A DNA stretch of 64,000 nucleotides from Brevundimonas huaxiensis (GCF_014218725.1 NZ_JABBJE010000004.1:186001-250000); one strand, 5' to 3'. Shown: positions 45,670-55,365, counted from the stretch's first letter. Notes: a model not told the origin generated them from the sequence alone. A program made the numbers and translations.

Positions 45670-48534
45670 TTACTTCAGCGAGCCGGTGTTCAGGTTCAGG
45701 GCGCCCGCCTCGATGACTTCGAGGTTCGGGTGTTTGGCGCGCAGATCGTCCAGGAACTTGGAGCCGTCGCCGACGATGACCAGGCTGGCGCGGTTGACCG
45801 GCAGGTGTTCGGCGAAGGCGGCCTCGACCTGTTCCGGCGTGACGGCGCGGACCCGGCCGGCGTAGTCGGCGAGGTCGCTCATCGGCAGATCATAGAGCGC
45901 CAGGTTGGCGACCAAGGCGCCCAGGCCGTCGACCGTCTCCAGCGAGCGGCCGAAGCCGCCGATCAGGGTGGCGCGGCGCGGGGCCAGATCGGCCTGGGTC
46001 GGGGTCTCGGTTCCCAGCTTGGCGATCTCGGCCAGGATCAGATCGGCGACCTCGTCGGCGGTTTCGTTCTTGGTCTGGGTCGAGGCGGTGAACAGGCCCG
46101 AATCCGCCCGTGCGCCCAGCGACGACGAGGCGCCGTAGGACAGGCCGCGCTTGATGCGGATTTCCTGGTTCAGGCGCGACGAGAAGCCGCCGCCCAGCAG
46201 GGTGTTGCCGACCGTCAGCGGGAAGAAGTCCGCATCGGTGCGCGACACGCCGCGAACGGCGGCGACGACCGCGGCCTGACCGGCGCCGGGTTGGTTCACC
46301 ACGACAATGCGCGGCGCCAGGGGCTGGCCGGCCGGATTGGTCGCAGCGGCCGGGGCCGCGCCGGCCGGACGCCAGTCGCCGAACGCCTGTTGCGCCAGGG
46401 CGCGGGCGGCGGCCGGCGTGATGTCGCCCGAGAAGACCAGGGTCGCGTCCGACGGCCGGTAGCGGGCGGCGTGGAAGGCGGCGACGTCGGCCGCCGTGAT
46501 GGCCGGGACCGTCTGCTGGGTGATCGTCGCGCCATAGGGGGCGTCGCCGTAGATGACGCGGCCGACCGTCATGCCGGCGATGGACGCCGGCTGGCTGAGG
46601 GCGACGCGCAGGCCGTCCAGGGTCTGGGCCTGCTGACGTTCAAGCTCTTCGCCGGCGAAGGTGGGGTTCTTCACCAGATCCGCCATCAGGGCGACGGTTG
46701 CCGGGAAGGCGTTCGAGGGGGCGTTGGCGTAGACGTTCGAGAAGTCGACCCCGGCCGATGCGCCGACGCTGGCGCCCAGCTGTTCGATCTGGGTGGCGAT
46801 TTCGGGCGCGGTCCTGGTCTTTGTGCCCTGGGTCAGAAGCGCGGCGGTCATGGCGGCGACGCCGGCCTTGTCCGTCGGGTCATCGGACGAACCGGCGTCG
46901 AAGCTGAGGCGGGCGGAAACCAGCGGCACGCCGTCGGTCGGGGCGACCAGGACGCGCAGGCCGTTATCGAGCCGGAAGTCGGCGACGGTCGGCGTCACGG
47001 GCGCGACCTCGGCGCCCGGCTGGGGCAGGGGCTTGCGCTCCGCCTCGGGCAGCAGGACGGCGGGCGGACCGGCGGGGGCCAGGTCGGCGACCTTCACGGG
47101 GGCGTCCACGTTCATCTTCTGGACCGAGGCGGGGTTCTGGTCGTCGGCGGCCAGGAAGGTGATCGTCGACTGGCGCTGCGGCGTCAGATATTTGCGGGCG
47201 ACGCGCTGGATGTCGGCGACGGTGACGGCCTGGATCTGAGCGACCTCTTCGTCGGCGGCGGCGGCTGAGCCGGTGTTGATCAGCGAGAAACCCAGGGCGG
47301 TCGCGCGGTCATCCACCGTCTCGCGGCTGCGCAGGGCGTCGGCGACCAGTTCGTTCTTGGCCTCGGCCAGTTCCTCGGCGCTGACGGGCGTGTCGCGCAG
47401 CTTGCCGATCTCTTCGTTCAGGGCGGCGATGCCTTCCTCGGCCGTGTGACCTTGGGCCATGATCGCCAGGGCGGACAGATTGCCGGCCTGCTGCGAGAAG
47501 TCGGGGGTCGAGCCGATCTGGGCCGCGATCTGCTTGTCATAGACCAGCGAGCGATACAGGCGGCTGGATTCGCCGGTGGACAGGATGCCGTCCAGAACGG
47601 TCAGGGCGGCGCGGTCGGCGTCGGCGTATTTCACCGTCGGCCAGGCGACGACGGCGGCCGGCAGCGGCACGTTCGGCGCATAGTAGGTGACGTTGCGCGG
47701 GCCCGTCGGCTCGGGCTCGACGACATTGTTGGTCGGGATCGGCGTGGTCGGGTTCTTCAGCGGGCCGAAATACTGATCGACCCAGCGGTCCAGTTGGGCC
47801 TGATCGAAGTTGCCGGCCACGATCAGATAGGCCGCGTCGGGGCGATAATAGGTGGCGTGGAAGCGGCGCACGTCCTCCAGCGACGAGGCCTCCAGCTCCT
47901 CGATCGAGCCGATGCCCGGACGGCGATAGGGGCTGTCCTGATAGATGGTCTCGGGCACGAACAGGCCAAACAGGCGGCCGTAGGGGTTGGCGAGGATTCG
48001 CTGGCGATATTCCTCCTTCACCACGTCGCGCTCGGCGACGAAGGTCGGCTCGTCCACAACCAGCGAACCCATGCGGTCGGCCTCGGCGAACAGCATCCGC
48101 TCCAGATGGTTGGCGGGCACGGTCTCGAAATAGGCGGTGGTGTCGTCGGCGGTGAAGGCGTTGTTGGAGCCGCCCACGTCCTCGGTCAGCCGGTCGAAGG
48201 TCTCGGGCGGCAGGTTGGTGGTCGACTTGAACATCAGGTGTTCGAACAGGTGGGCGAAGCCCGAACGGCCGGCCGGATCGTCCTTGGAGCCGACCTTGTA
48301 CCAGACCTGGACCGTGACGTTCGAGGTGTCGGCGTCACGCGCCGAATAGACCTCCAGCCCGTTCGCCAGAACGCGCTTGGTGAAGCCCAGCGGGGGCACG
48401 GTCACGCCCTGCGGCGCCTGCCCCGTCGATTGAGCGGCGGCCGCGGCGGGCGCGGCGCCCTCTGCGAAGGCGGGGGCGGCGAGGCCGAGAAGGAGGGCCG
48501 AGGCGGCGGCTGTGGCGATCAGGCGGGATTTCAT
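45670..48534 (-). CDS. M16 family zinc metalloprotease (two-module insulinase-like)
   Basis: A 954-residue exported protease with a signal peptide (LIATAAASALLLGLAAPAFA). The first module has the inverted zinc motif HLFEH in RSGFAHLFEHLMFK and the distal Glu in VVKEEYRQR. The second module (about 510-954; VADFRLDNGLRVLVA ...) lacks the HxxEH, as usual for the partner domain. Start ATG 48534. It would degrade peptides in the periplasm. Monocistronic. Confidence 0.95.
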   Translation of the reverse strand: MKSRLIATAAASALLLGLAAPAFAEGAAPAAAAAQSTGQAPQGVTVPPLGFTKRVLANGLEVYSARDADTSNVTVQVWYKVGSKDDPAGRSGFAHLFEHLMFKSTTNLPPETFDRLTEDVGGSNNAFTADDTTAYFETVPANHLERMLFAEADRMGSLVVDEPTFVAERDVVKEEYRQRILANPYGRLFGLFVPETIYQDSPYRRPGIGSIEELEASSLEDVRRFHATYYRPDAAYLIVAGNFDQAQLDRWVDQYFGPLKNPTTPIPTNNVVEPEPTGPRNVTYYAPNVPLPAAVVAWPTVKYADADRAALTVLDGILSTGESSRLYRSLVYDKQIAAQIGSTPDFSQQAGNLSALAIMAQGHTAEEGIAALNEEIGKLRDTPVSAEELAEAKNELVADALRSRETVDDRATALGFSLINTGSAAAADEEVAQIQAVTVADIQRVARKYLTPQRQSTITFLAADDQNPASVQKMNVDAPVKVADLAPAGPPAVLLPEAERKPLPQPGAEVAPVTPTVADFRLDNGLRVLVAPTDGVPLVSARLSFDAGSSDDPTDKAGVAAMTAALLTQGTKTRTAPEIATQIEQLGASVGASAGVDFSNVYANAPSNAFPATVALMADLVKNPTFAGEELERQQAQTLDGLRVALSQPASIAGMTVGRVIYGDAPYGATITQQTVPAITAADVAAFHAARYRPSDATLVFSGDITPAAARALAQQAFGDWRPAGAAPAAATNPAGQPLAPRIVVVNQPGAGQAAVVAAVRGVSRTDADFFPLTVGNTLLGGGFSSRLNQEIRIKRGLSYGASSSLGARADSGLFTASTQTKNETADEVADLILAEIAKLGTETPTQADLAPRRATLIGGFGRSLETVDGLGALVANLALYDLPMSDLADYAGRVRAVTPEQVEAAFAEHLPVNRASLVIVGDGSKFLDDLRAKHPNLEVIEAGALNLNTGSLK

Positions 48535-48709
48535 GAAAGGCTCCGAAGCCCGGAACGCCGGGCGCCGAGACCGTATCAGCGATTGGGCGTCTTGCACCTT
48601 ACCGAGCTGTAATGAACCGGATAAGGCGCGGGTCGTTGATGGACAAAACCCCGACGGCGCTCTATTCGCCAATAGGTCGCATCCCAGCGACGACCCAAGC
48701 CGAGGACGC

Positions 48710-50503
48710 GTGCCGAGACGAGCGAAAGCGACTTCTGTCTCCGACGAAAAGATCGCGGTCTGGGCCTTCGTCCTGCAAAATATGGTTACTCCGCCCGCCG
48801 TCCTCTACGGCAGCTGGGCGGCCGCCGGGCTGATCCTGGCGGCCCTCGGGCAGCCGTGGGTGGGGCTGGGGTTCGCCCTGGTCGGCATGGCGTTCGACGC
48901 CTGGGCGCAGGGGCGCGTCAGGCGATACCAGAAGGCTGAGGCGCCCGTCGCGGGCTGGCCCCCGTTGCTGATGGCCATCGTGGCGATCCGGTTCGCCCTG
49001 GGGGTATCCGGGCCGCTGATCGCCTGGCTGATGAACCCCCGCGCCGATGTGATGCTGGTGGTGGTGTTGATCCAGGTCTGGTCGATCGGCGTGGCCTTCG
49101 TTCAGTTCAGCGCGGCTCCTCGGCTGTTGGCGCTGGCGGCGGCGCCGATCTGCGCGACCGTGCTGGTCGTGATCTATCCCTCGCTGATCGGGCCGCACGG
49201 TCTGGCGGTGGCGGCGGCCTTCGTCATGCTGGCGACAATCCTGTTCATCATCTCGCGCGCGACCCACGCCCTGTGGTGCGACCTGTTCTCGGCGGACCAG
49301 CGCAACAAGGCGTTGCTGATGGACGTGCAGGCTGCGCATGAGGCGGCCGTGCGGGATCGCGACGCCGCGCGATGCGCTCGTCAGGAGGCCGACGAAGCCA
49401 ATGCCGCCAAGTCCCGCTTCCTGGCCAATATGAGCCATGAAATCCGCACCCCTCTGAACGGCGTCATCGGCATGGCGCAGATCATGGCGGGCGACGCGCT
49501 GGAGGACCGGCAGAAGACGCGGCTGGAGACTCTGGATCGGTCGGCCCACACCCTGCTGGACCTGATCAACCAGATCCTGGACCTGTCGCGGATCGAGGAG
49601 GGGCGGTTGGAGATCGTGCCGCAGCCCATCGATGCGGACGCCCTGGTCCACGAAGTCACAGAGACGCTGCGGCCCTTGGCCGAAAGCAAGGACCTGGCCT
49701 TCCACGTCGTGTCGCCGGGCCTAGGCTGGGTCAGCGCCGATCCGGTTCGACTGCGCCAGATCCTGTTCAACCTCTTGTCCAACGCCATCAAGTTCACGAC
49801 AGAGGGGCAGGTGGCGCTGGATGTCGCGCTGACGGGCGCCGGGGCGGTGTTTTGCGTGTCGGACACCGGGCGGGGCATACCGGCGGACCAGATCGGGCAG
49901 CTCTTTACGCGCTTCGCCCAGATCGAGGCGGCGGCCGTCGACCGGCGCGACGGGGCCGGGCTGGGCCTGTCGATCGTGGCGACCCTGGTGGAGCTGATGG
50001 GCGGTCGGATCGAGGTGGAGAGCGAGGCGGGCGAAGGGGCGACCTTCGTCGTCACGCTGCCGCTGACGCCAGCGCAGCCCGTGCAGGTCGGTGAGGATGC
50101 GCCGGACGCCGAGCCGGAGCGGGCGCTGCGGGTGCTGGTCGCGGAGGACCACCCGGTCAATCAGCAGGTGATCCGGGGCCTTCTGGGCCAGGTCGGGATC
50201 GAGGTCGAGATCGTCGATGATGGGCTTCAGGCGGTCGAAGCGACGCAAACGCGCGACTGGGACCTGATCCTGATGGATGTGCAGATGCCGAACATGGACG
50301 GACCGACGGCGACCCGGACGATCCGGCAGCGTGAGGCCGACCAGGGGCTGGTGCGTACGCCGATCATCGCCCTGACGGCCAATGCGATGGTGGAGCAGGT
50401 CGAGAGCTATCTGGCCGCGGGCATGGATGCCGTGGTCAGCAAGCCCATCGATCTGAAACGGCTGCTGACCACCATTTCCGACGTGATGTCCGCCAAGACC
50501 TAG
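48710..50503 (+). CDS. Hybrid histidine kinase with C-terminal receiver domain
   Basis: About 597 residues. The N-terminal part has five to six membrane helices (PAVLYGSWAAAGLILAALG ... VMLATILFIISRA), then a coiled coil. HisKA with H-box NMSHEIRTPLNG, HATPase with NLLSNAIKFT, DTGRGIP and GAGLGLSI, and a receiver domain (LVAEDHPVNQQ, phospho-Asp in LILMDVQMPNMDG, Lys in VSKPID). There is no Hpt, so the phosphate may go to a separate phosphotransfer protein such as ChpT. The start is not certain; GTG 48710 is used, ATG 48782 is alternative. It resembles the broken kinase at 26582-27917 in membrane layout. Confidence 0.9.
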   Translation: MPRRAKATSVSDEKIAVWAFVLQNMVTPPAVLYGSWAAAGLILAALGQPWVGLGFALVGMAFDAWAQGRVRRYQKAEAPVAGWPPLLMAIVAIRFALGVSGPLIAWLMNPRADVMLVVVLIQVWSIGVAFVQFSAAPRLLALAAAPICATVLVVIYPSLIGPHGLAVAAAFVMLATILFIISRATHALWCDLFSADQRNKALLMDVQAAHEAAVRDRDAARCARQEADEANAAKSRFLANMSHEIRTPLNGVIGMAQIMAGDALEDRQKTRLETLDRSAHTLLDLINQILDLSRIEEGRLEIVPQPIDADALVHEVTETLRPLAESKDLAFHVVSPGLGWVSADPVRLRQILFNLLSNAIKFTTEGQVALDVALTGAGAVFCVSDTGRGIPADQIGQLFTRFAQIEAAAVDRRDGAGLGLSIVATLVELMGGRIEVESEAGEGATFVVTLPLTPAQPVQVGEDAPDAEPERALRVLVAEDHPVNQQVIRGLLGQVGIEVEIVDDGLQAVEATQTRDWDLILMDVQMPNMDGPTATRTIRQREADQGLVRTPIIALTANAMVEQVESYLAAGMDAVVSKPIDLKRLLTTISDVMSAKT

Positions 50504-51369
50504 TCGCGGAAGACCTGGACGCCGATCTCGCCGGCGGGCGTCAGCCAGGCGTGCTTCATGCCCTGGCTGTTGAACGGGGCGGCGATGTTTCCGGCGGCGT
50601 CCAGGGCGATCATTCCGCCGTCGCCGCCCATCTGACCGATCTCGTCGATGACGGCCTGGGTCGCCTCGGCCAGCGACTGACCGGCGGCGACGCGCCAGGC
50701 GACCTGGGCGGAGGCGGCGACGCGGATGAAATATTCGCCCTGGCCGGTGCAGGAGGTCGCGGCGTGGGCGTCGGCCCAGGTTCCGGCGGCGGGGATCGGC
50801 GTGTCGCCGACGCGGCCCGGCATCTTGCCGAACACCCCGGCGGTCGAGGTGGCGGCGGCGAGACGGCCCTGGCTGTCCAGCACGCAGGCGCCGACAGTGC
50901 CGTGGCTGAGGATGCCGGGCGGATGGTTGTCCTCGCCCTTGCCGGCGCCGGTGAACCAGGCGGCTTCGTCGGCGATGGGCTCCAGCCCCTGGTCGTGGGC
51001 GAACAGGGCCGCGCCGTCGCCCACCAGCATGACGTGGGGGGTGCGATCCATCACCGCGCGGGCGGCGACGACGGGATTGCGGAACCCTTGCAGGGCGGCG
51101 ACGGCGCCGGCGCGTTTCGTCGATCCGTCCATGATGCTGGCGTCCAGCTCATAGGCGCCGGCGAGATTGGGGGACGCGCCCTTGCCGGCGACATAGAGGC
51201 CCGAATCCTCCAGCATGACGACGGCGGCGGTGGCGACATCCAGGGCGCTGTCGCCCGCGTCCAGCCGGACCTTCATGGCTTCCACCACTTCGCGCATGTG
51301 CACGACCTCGGCGTCGTAGTTGCGTTCGCGCCGGGCGCCGGCGCCGCCGTGGAGGATGAGGGCGGTCAT
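50500..51369 (-). CDS. Isoaspartyl peptidase/L-asparaginase (Ntn hydrolase)
   Basis: A 289-residue type 2 asparaginase. The autocleavage site is before Thr in ILSHGTVGACVLD (Thr about 157), the new N-terminal nucleophile. LILHGGAGA at the start, AGVFGKMPGRVGDTPIPAAGTWAD and TSCTGQGEYFIR are family hallmarks. It hydrolyses isoaspartyl dipeptides and asparagine. The stop overlaps the kinase stop by 4 nt. Confidence 0.93.
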   Translation of the reverse strand: MTALILHGGAGARRERNYDAEVVHMREVVEAMKVRLDAGDSALDVATAAVVMLEDSGLYVAGKGASPNLAGAYELDASIMDGSTKRAGAVAALQGFRNPVVAARAVMDRTPHVMLVGDGAALFAHDQGLEPIADEAAWFTGAGKGEDNHPPGILSHGTVGACVLDSQGRLAAATSTAGVFGKMPGRVGDTPIPAAGTWADAHAATSCTGQGEYFIRVAASAQVAWRVAAGQSLAEATQAVIDEIGQMGGDGGMIALDAAGNIAAPFNSQGMKHAWLTPAGEIGVQVFRD

Positions 51370-51469
51370 GTCGTCTTCCTGAGCCTTGTCCTTATCGCCT
51401 CTTTCAAACGGGCGTGGCGCTCTTTAGCGTCGCGATGAAGGCCGCGCCATGTCGGTCCAAGGGAAAACG

Positions 51470-51497
51470 GCCTCAAGCAGCGCAAAGCGCGATAGGC
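51470..51497. repeat. Dispersed palindromic repeat, copy 1
   Basis: GCCT (51470-51473) and AGGC (51494-51497) bracket CAAGCAGCGCAAAGCGCGAT, with inner GCGC/GCGC pairing. It sits directly before the Shine-Dalgarno of the quinone oxidoreductase gene. Near-identical cores occur at 55105-55138 and 59549-59578. Confidence 0.8.
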
Positions 51498-51514
51498 CCA
51501 GAAAGGAAACTTTG

Positions 51515-52516
51515 ATGCGCGCTGTTCTGTCCAAGACGCCTGGCGGCCCCGAAACCCTGGTCGTGGAGGACGTGCTCGACCCGACGCCCAAGGCGGGCGA
51601 GGTGATCATCGAGGTCAAGGCGGTGGGGATCAACTATCCCGACACCCTGATCATCGAGGACAAATACCAGTTCCGGCCCGAGCGGCCCTTCTCGCCGGGC
51701 GCCGAGGTCGCGGGCGTGGTCGAGGCGGTGGGCGAGGGCGTCAAGGGCGTACGCAAGGGCGACCGGGTCATCGCCGTGCCGGGCTGGGGCGGACTGGTCG
51801 AGCGGCTGGCGGTGCGGGCCGAGACGGTCATCCCCATCCCCGACGTCATGAGCTTCGAAGAGGCGGCGGCCCTGATCATGACCCATGGCACCAGCTACTA
51901 TGCGCTGAAGGACCGGGCGCAGCTGAAGGCGGGCGAAACCCTCTTGGTGCTGGGCGCGGCCGGGGGCGTGGGCGCCGCCGCCGTCGAACTGGGCAAGGCT
52001 ATGGGGGCCAAGGTGGTCGCCGCCGCCTCGACCAACGACAAGGTCGAGTTCGCGCTTGAACTGGGCGCCGACAACGGCCTGATCTATCCGTCGGGACCGA
52101 TGGACAAGGCGGCGCAAAAAGAGCTGTCCGGCGAGTTCAAGCTGGCGACCGGCCGCGACGGGGCGGACGTGGTCTATGACGCGGTCGGCGGCGACTACGC
52201 CGATCCGGCGCTGAGGGCCATGGACTGGAACGGGCGCTATCTGGTGGTCGGCTTTCCGGCGGGCATTCCTTCCCTGCCGCTGAACCTGACGCTGCTGAAG
52301 TCGGTGTCGGTGATCGGCGTCTTCTGGGGTGCGGCGGTGATGCGCGATCCCAAGGCCCACGCCGCCAACATGGCCGAACTGATGCAGATGTACGCCGACG
52401 GCAAGATCAGGCCGCGGGTCTCGAAAACCTTCCCGCTGGAAAAGGCCGGCGAAGCGATCAAGGCGCTGGGCGACCGTCAGGCGCTGGGCAAGATCGTGGT
52501 GACAGTCGAGAGCTGA
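51515..52516 (+). CDS. NADPH:quinone oxidoreductase-type zinc-free MDR protein
   Basis: A 333-residue medium-chain dehydrogenase/reductase. GINYPDTLII (instead of zinc ligands), PGAEVAGVVEAVG, the NADP site VLGAAGGVGAAAVELGKAMGA and the C-terminal KIRPRVSKTFPLEKAGEAI are typical of quinone oxidoreductases. The ATG at 51515 has AAAGGAAAC 4-11 nt upstream. It reads divergently from the asparaginase gene. Confidence 0.9.
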   Translation: MRAVLSKTPGGPETLVVEDVLDPTPKAGEVIIEVKAVGINYPDTLIIEDKYQFRPERPFSPGAEVAGVVEAVGEGVKGVRKGDRVIAVPGWGGLVERLAVRAETVIPIPDVMSFEEAAALIMTHGTSYYALKDRAQLKAGETLLVLGAAGGVGAAAVELGKAMGAKVVAAASTNDKVEFALELGADNGLIYPSGPMDKAAQKELSGEFKLATGRDGADVVYDAVGGDYADPALRAMDWNGRYLVVGFPAGIPSLPLNLTLLKSVSVIGVFWGAAVMRDPKAHAANMAELMQMYADGKIRPRVSKTFPLEKAGEAIKALGDRQALGKIVVTVES

Positions 52517-52520
52517 AGGA

Positions 52521-53732
52521 TCAGGCCGACGGGCAGCGGAAGTCCTCGCGCGGAACGCCCGACACCGACGACAGGCGCTCCGCCGGCAGCTTGATCGTCA
52601 GGCCGGAACGCTCCAGGTGGAAGTCGTAAATAGCCCCCAAGAGGCCAGCCATCGGGCAGCCCGTGACCCGCGCGCCCTGGGCGTCAAGGCCCAGGGCCAG
52701 GCCCTCGCCCATGCTGCCGGTCCAGCGGCCGACCTTGACCCGAACCGCGCCTGAGTGATGGCGGCCGGGGCGGGGCAGCACTTCTTCGATCCACTGGCGC
52801 GGCACGCCGGTTTCGCGCTCTTCCGCCATCAGGCGGTGCACCTGATAGGCACGGGCTTCGCTCACGAACCAGCCCATGACCGCGCGTGCGACGACCGTGT
52901 TGCCGCCGCTGGGGGTGTCGGTCAGATCCAGGATGATCGTCTCGTTGCGGCGGGCTTGGGTCATGGCGGCGTCGAAGGCCGCGATGGTGCGGTCGTCGCC
53001 TAGGGAATCGTTGAAGGTGATCGTCAGGCCGTCCCTTCCGCGCGTGGTCGTGATCGGCCCGGCGCCGGGGCGCGGGGCCGCATAAAGGTTCGACAGCTCC
53101 AACTCCCGCTGCAGACCGTCGCCGCGCTGGAGCGTCAGGCGACGCGGGCGGTCGCGGCGTCCGGCCGCCAGCACGCGCACGGCGTAGCTGGCGTCGCCGC
53201 CCGACTCTAGGCCCAGATCGCGCCAATAGGCGGCGACGGCCTCGTCCGTCGGGACGCCGTCGATCCGGATCAGCCGGTCGCCCACCGTCACTCCGGCGCC
53301 CTGGGCCGGGGATCGGTCGCGTACGGCTGTGATGCGATAGAGGCCGCCCTCGGGTTCGATCCAAAGGTCGGCGTAGCTGGGGACGATGGCCCAGCTGTCG
53401 GAGAACGAACTGCCAGTGATGACATGGGCGTCCGCCAGCAGCGCCAGCCGCCGCTCGGCGTAGCGCAGCAAGGTGGCGCTGTCGTGAACCGCATCGGCTT
53501 CGGCGCGCAGACGCTCGGTCATGGGCGCCTGGCCAGACGGGAAGCGGTCCAGATAGGCGTAGTTCGCCGCGATCAGCCCGTCGATGGACCGGGCGTCGCT
53601 CCTAAAGTCTTCGGCTGTCGGCGCGCTTGTTTGGGACAGGGCGGCAAGCGGCAGGCCGAATGTGGTGAGGGCGACGAACGGCGCCAGGCGCTTCAACAAG
53701 GACAGGGCCAAAATTGAGTCTCGCCTGGTCAC
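52521..53732 (-). CDS. S41-family peptidase with PDZ domain
   Basis: A 403-residue exported protein with a signal peptide (LAPFVALTTFGLPLAALS). A PDZ-like domain lies at about 125-165 (RSPAQGAGVTVGDRLIRIDG), and the C-terminal half is S41/Tsp-like: ETIILDLTDTPSGGNTVVAR, then VGRWTGSMGEGLALGLDAQGA with the likely catalytic Ser. A Lys in the canonical place is not obvious, so the mechanism is uncertain. The GTG start at 53732 is the first available. Confidence 0.8.
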   Translation of the reverse strand: MTRRDSILALSLLKRLAPFVALTTFGLPLAALSQTSAPTAEDFRSDARSIDGLIAANYAYLDRFPSGQAPMTERLRAEADAVHDSATLLRYAERRLALLADAHVITGSSFSDSWAIVPSYADLWIEPEGGLYRITAVRDRSPAQGAGVTVGDRLIRIDGVPTDEAVAAYWRDLGLESGGDASYAVRVLAAGRRDRPRRLTLQRGDGLQRELELSNLYAAPRPGAGPITTTRGRDGLTITFNDSLGDDRTIAAFDAAMTQARRNETIILDLTDTPSGGNTVVARAVMGWFVSEARAYQVHRLMAEERETGVPRQWIEEVLPRPGRHHSGAVRVKVGRWTGSMGEGLALGLDAQGARVTGCPMAGLLGAIYDFHLERSGLTIKLPAERLSSVSGVPREDFRCPSA

Positions 53733-53760
53733 CAGACAACTGAATAATCGGTAAGCTGAG

Positions 53761-54159
53761 CTATTTCGCCTTCAGCCGCTGCACCGCGTCCTCGGCCTGG
53801 TCGCGGTGGCGGCGTTTGATGTTGGCGCCGACCAAGGCCAGCAGGGCGGTGATGACGGCCGCATCGTCGGTGTAACCGATGCCCGCGAAGATGTCGGGAA
53901 TGGCGTCCACCGGCATGACGAAATAGGCCAGGCCCGCGAAGATCATGCCCTTGGCCGCCATCGGCGTCTGCGGATCGCGCGCGGCGTACCAGGCGGCCAG
54001 GGCCTGGTCCGCAAAGGGGATATGGGCGGCCGTGCGCTGGATCTTGGGCCAGAAGCCCTTGGTCACGCGGGCCTCGTTGATCTTCACGACCGACGGCACG
54101 AGCGCCTTTTTCGGGTCCAGGACATCCGACGGATCGGCGGGTTTGGCTTTGGCGGTCAT
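53761..54159 (-). CDS. DUF1232 (YkvA-like) membrane protein
   Basis: A 132-residue protein. The DUF1232 core is AKGMIFAGLAYFVMPVDAIPDIFAGIGYTDDAAVI (about 70-104) with the signature PVDAIPD. Helical hairpin or membrane-associated; function unknown. Divergent from the SDR gene. Confidence 0.92.
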   Translation of the reverse strand: MTAKAKPADPSDVLDPKKALVPSVVKINEARVTKGFWPKIQRTAAHIPFADQALAAWYAARDPQTPMAAKGMIFAGLAYFVMPVDAIPDIFAGIGYTDDAAVITALLALVGANIKRRHRDQAEDAVQRLKAK

Positions 54160-54214
54160 GGCCGCTAAATCCTCAAACGAAACTCAGGTTCACGACAATA
54201 TAGGAACGATCAGG

Positions 54215-54997
54215 ATGAAACTCGACAACACCATCGCCGCAGTGGTCACCGGCGGCGCCTCGGGCCTGGGCGAAGGCACCGCGCGCGCCATCGCGGCGAC
54301 GGGGGCCAAGGTCGCCCTGTTCGACCTAAACGCAGAAAAGGGCGAGGCTATCGCCGCCGAGATCGGCGGCGTCTTCTGCCAGGTGGACGTGACTGACGAC
54401 GCCTCGGTCGCCGCCGCCTTCGAAAAGGCCCGCGCCGCCCATGGCCAGGAGCGCCTGACCGTCAACTGCGCTGGCATCGCCACGGGCCAGAAGACCGTCT
54501 CGCGCAAGAAGGACACCGGCGAGATCAAGGCCCACGACATGGCCCAGTTCGAACGGACCGTGCGGGTCAATCTGTTCGGCACCTTCCGCGTCCTGTCGCA
54601 GTCGGCGGCGGGCATGGTGACGCTGGAGCCGATGGCGGACGGCGAGCGCGGCCTGATCGTCAACACCGCCTCCGTCGCGGCTCAGGACGGCCAGATCGGC
54701 CAGGCGGCCTATTCGGCGTCCAAGGGCGGGGTCTATGCCATGACCCTGCCTATCGCGCGCGATCTGGCCCAGGAAGGGGTGCGCTGCAACACCATCCTGC
54801 CCGGCATCATGTGGACGCCGATGATGGCCGGCATGGATCAGAAGATTCAGGACGCCCTGGCCGCCGCCATCCCCTTCCCCAGTCGCCTGGGCACGCCGGC
54901 CGACTATGCGTCGCTGGTGCTGGAGCTGGCGCGAAACGTCTACATCAACGGTGAATGCATCCGTCTGGACGGCGCCATTCGTCTGGCGCCGCGCTGA
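54215..54997 (+). CDS. SDR family oxidoreductase (3-hydroxyacyl-CoA dehydrogenase type 2-like)
   Basis: A 260-residue short-chain dehydrogenase. NAD site VTGGASGLGEGTARA, LFDLN (NAD preference), NCAGIATG, catalytic Ser in NTASVAAQDG, Tyr/Lys in AAYSASKGG and LPGIMWTPMM. The pattern fits the HSD17B10-type 3-hydroxyacyl-CoA dehydrogenases of fatty acid degradation. ATG 54215 with a purine-rich ATCAGG directly ahead. Confidence 0.92.
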   Translation: MKLDNTIAAVVTGGASGLGEGTARAIAATGAKVALFDLNAEKGEAIAAEIGGVFCQVDVTDDASVAAAFEKARAAHGQERLTVNCAGIATGQKTVSRKKDTGEIKAHDMAQFERTVRVNLFGTFRVLSQSAAGMVTLEPMADGERGLIVNTASVAAQDGQIGQAAYSASKGGVYAMTLPIARDLAQEGVRCNTILPGIMWTPMMAGMDQKIQDALAAAIPFPSRLGTPADYASLVLELARNVYINGECIRLDGAIRLAPR

Positions 54998-55104
54998 CGC
55001 GCGGAAGGGCGCTACGCTCGCGACGCGGTCGCTCGCTGCTTGAGCGCAAAAGCGCTTAGGCGGCGAGCAGCAAAGCGTTTCAGCGGCGACCGTAAAGGCA
55101 AATA

Positions 55105-55138
55105 TCGGGCTCAAGCAGCGCGAACCGCTATAGCCCGA
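55105..55138. repeat. Dispersed palindromic repeat, copy 2
   Basis: TCGGGCT (55105-55111) and AGCCCGA (55132-55138) form the outer stem of a hairpin; the centre CAAGCAGCGCGAACCGCTAT matches copies 1 and 3 with changes. The 220-bp space before tRNA-Gly also has other hairpin-forming sequence at about 55027-55080. Confidence 0.75.
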
Positions 55139-55217
55139 AAAAACCTCTTGCAGGACCGATCAACCCTCCGCTATACGCCCCCTCCTCGACGGGGAGCGCA
55201 CCTAGCTCCTACGGAGT

Positions 55218-55292
55218 GCGGGCGTAGCTCAGTGGTAGAGCACAACCTTGCCAAGGTTGGGGTCGAGAGTTCGAATCTCTTCGCCCGCTCCA
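55218..55292 (+). tRNA. tRNA-Gly (anticodon GCC)
   Basis: A cloverleaf folds cleanly. Acceptor GCGGGCG (55218-55224) pairs with CGCCCGC (55282-55288); the D arm has AGCTCAGTGGTAGAGC; the anticodon arm is CAACC-TTGCCAA-GGTTG with GCC at 55250-55252; the T arm has GTTCGAATC. TCCA at 55289-55292 supplies a genomically encoded CCA end. It reads GGC and GGU. Confidence 0.97.
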
Positions 55293-55302
55293 AGTCGAGA
55301 CG

Positions 55303-55345
55303 AAAAAATCAGGGGTCTGTCGGTTGCGGCAGGCCCCGATTTTTT
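55303..55345. terminator. Bidirectional terminator after tRNA-Gly
   Basis: AAAAAATC...GGGG at 55303-55314 pairs with CCCC GATTTTTT at 55334-55345, with a further CTG/CAG pair inside. It has A and T runs on both sides and so can end the tRNA transcript and the convergent DUF3429 mRNA. Confidence 0.88.
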
Positions 55346-55365
55346 ATCCGCTGCCTGAGATATTT

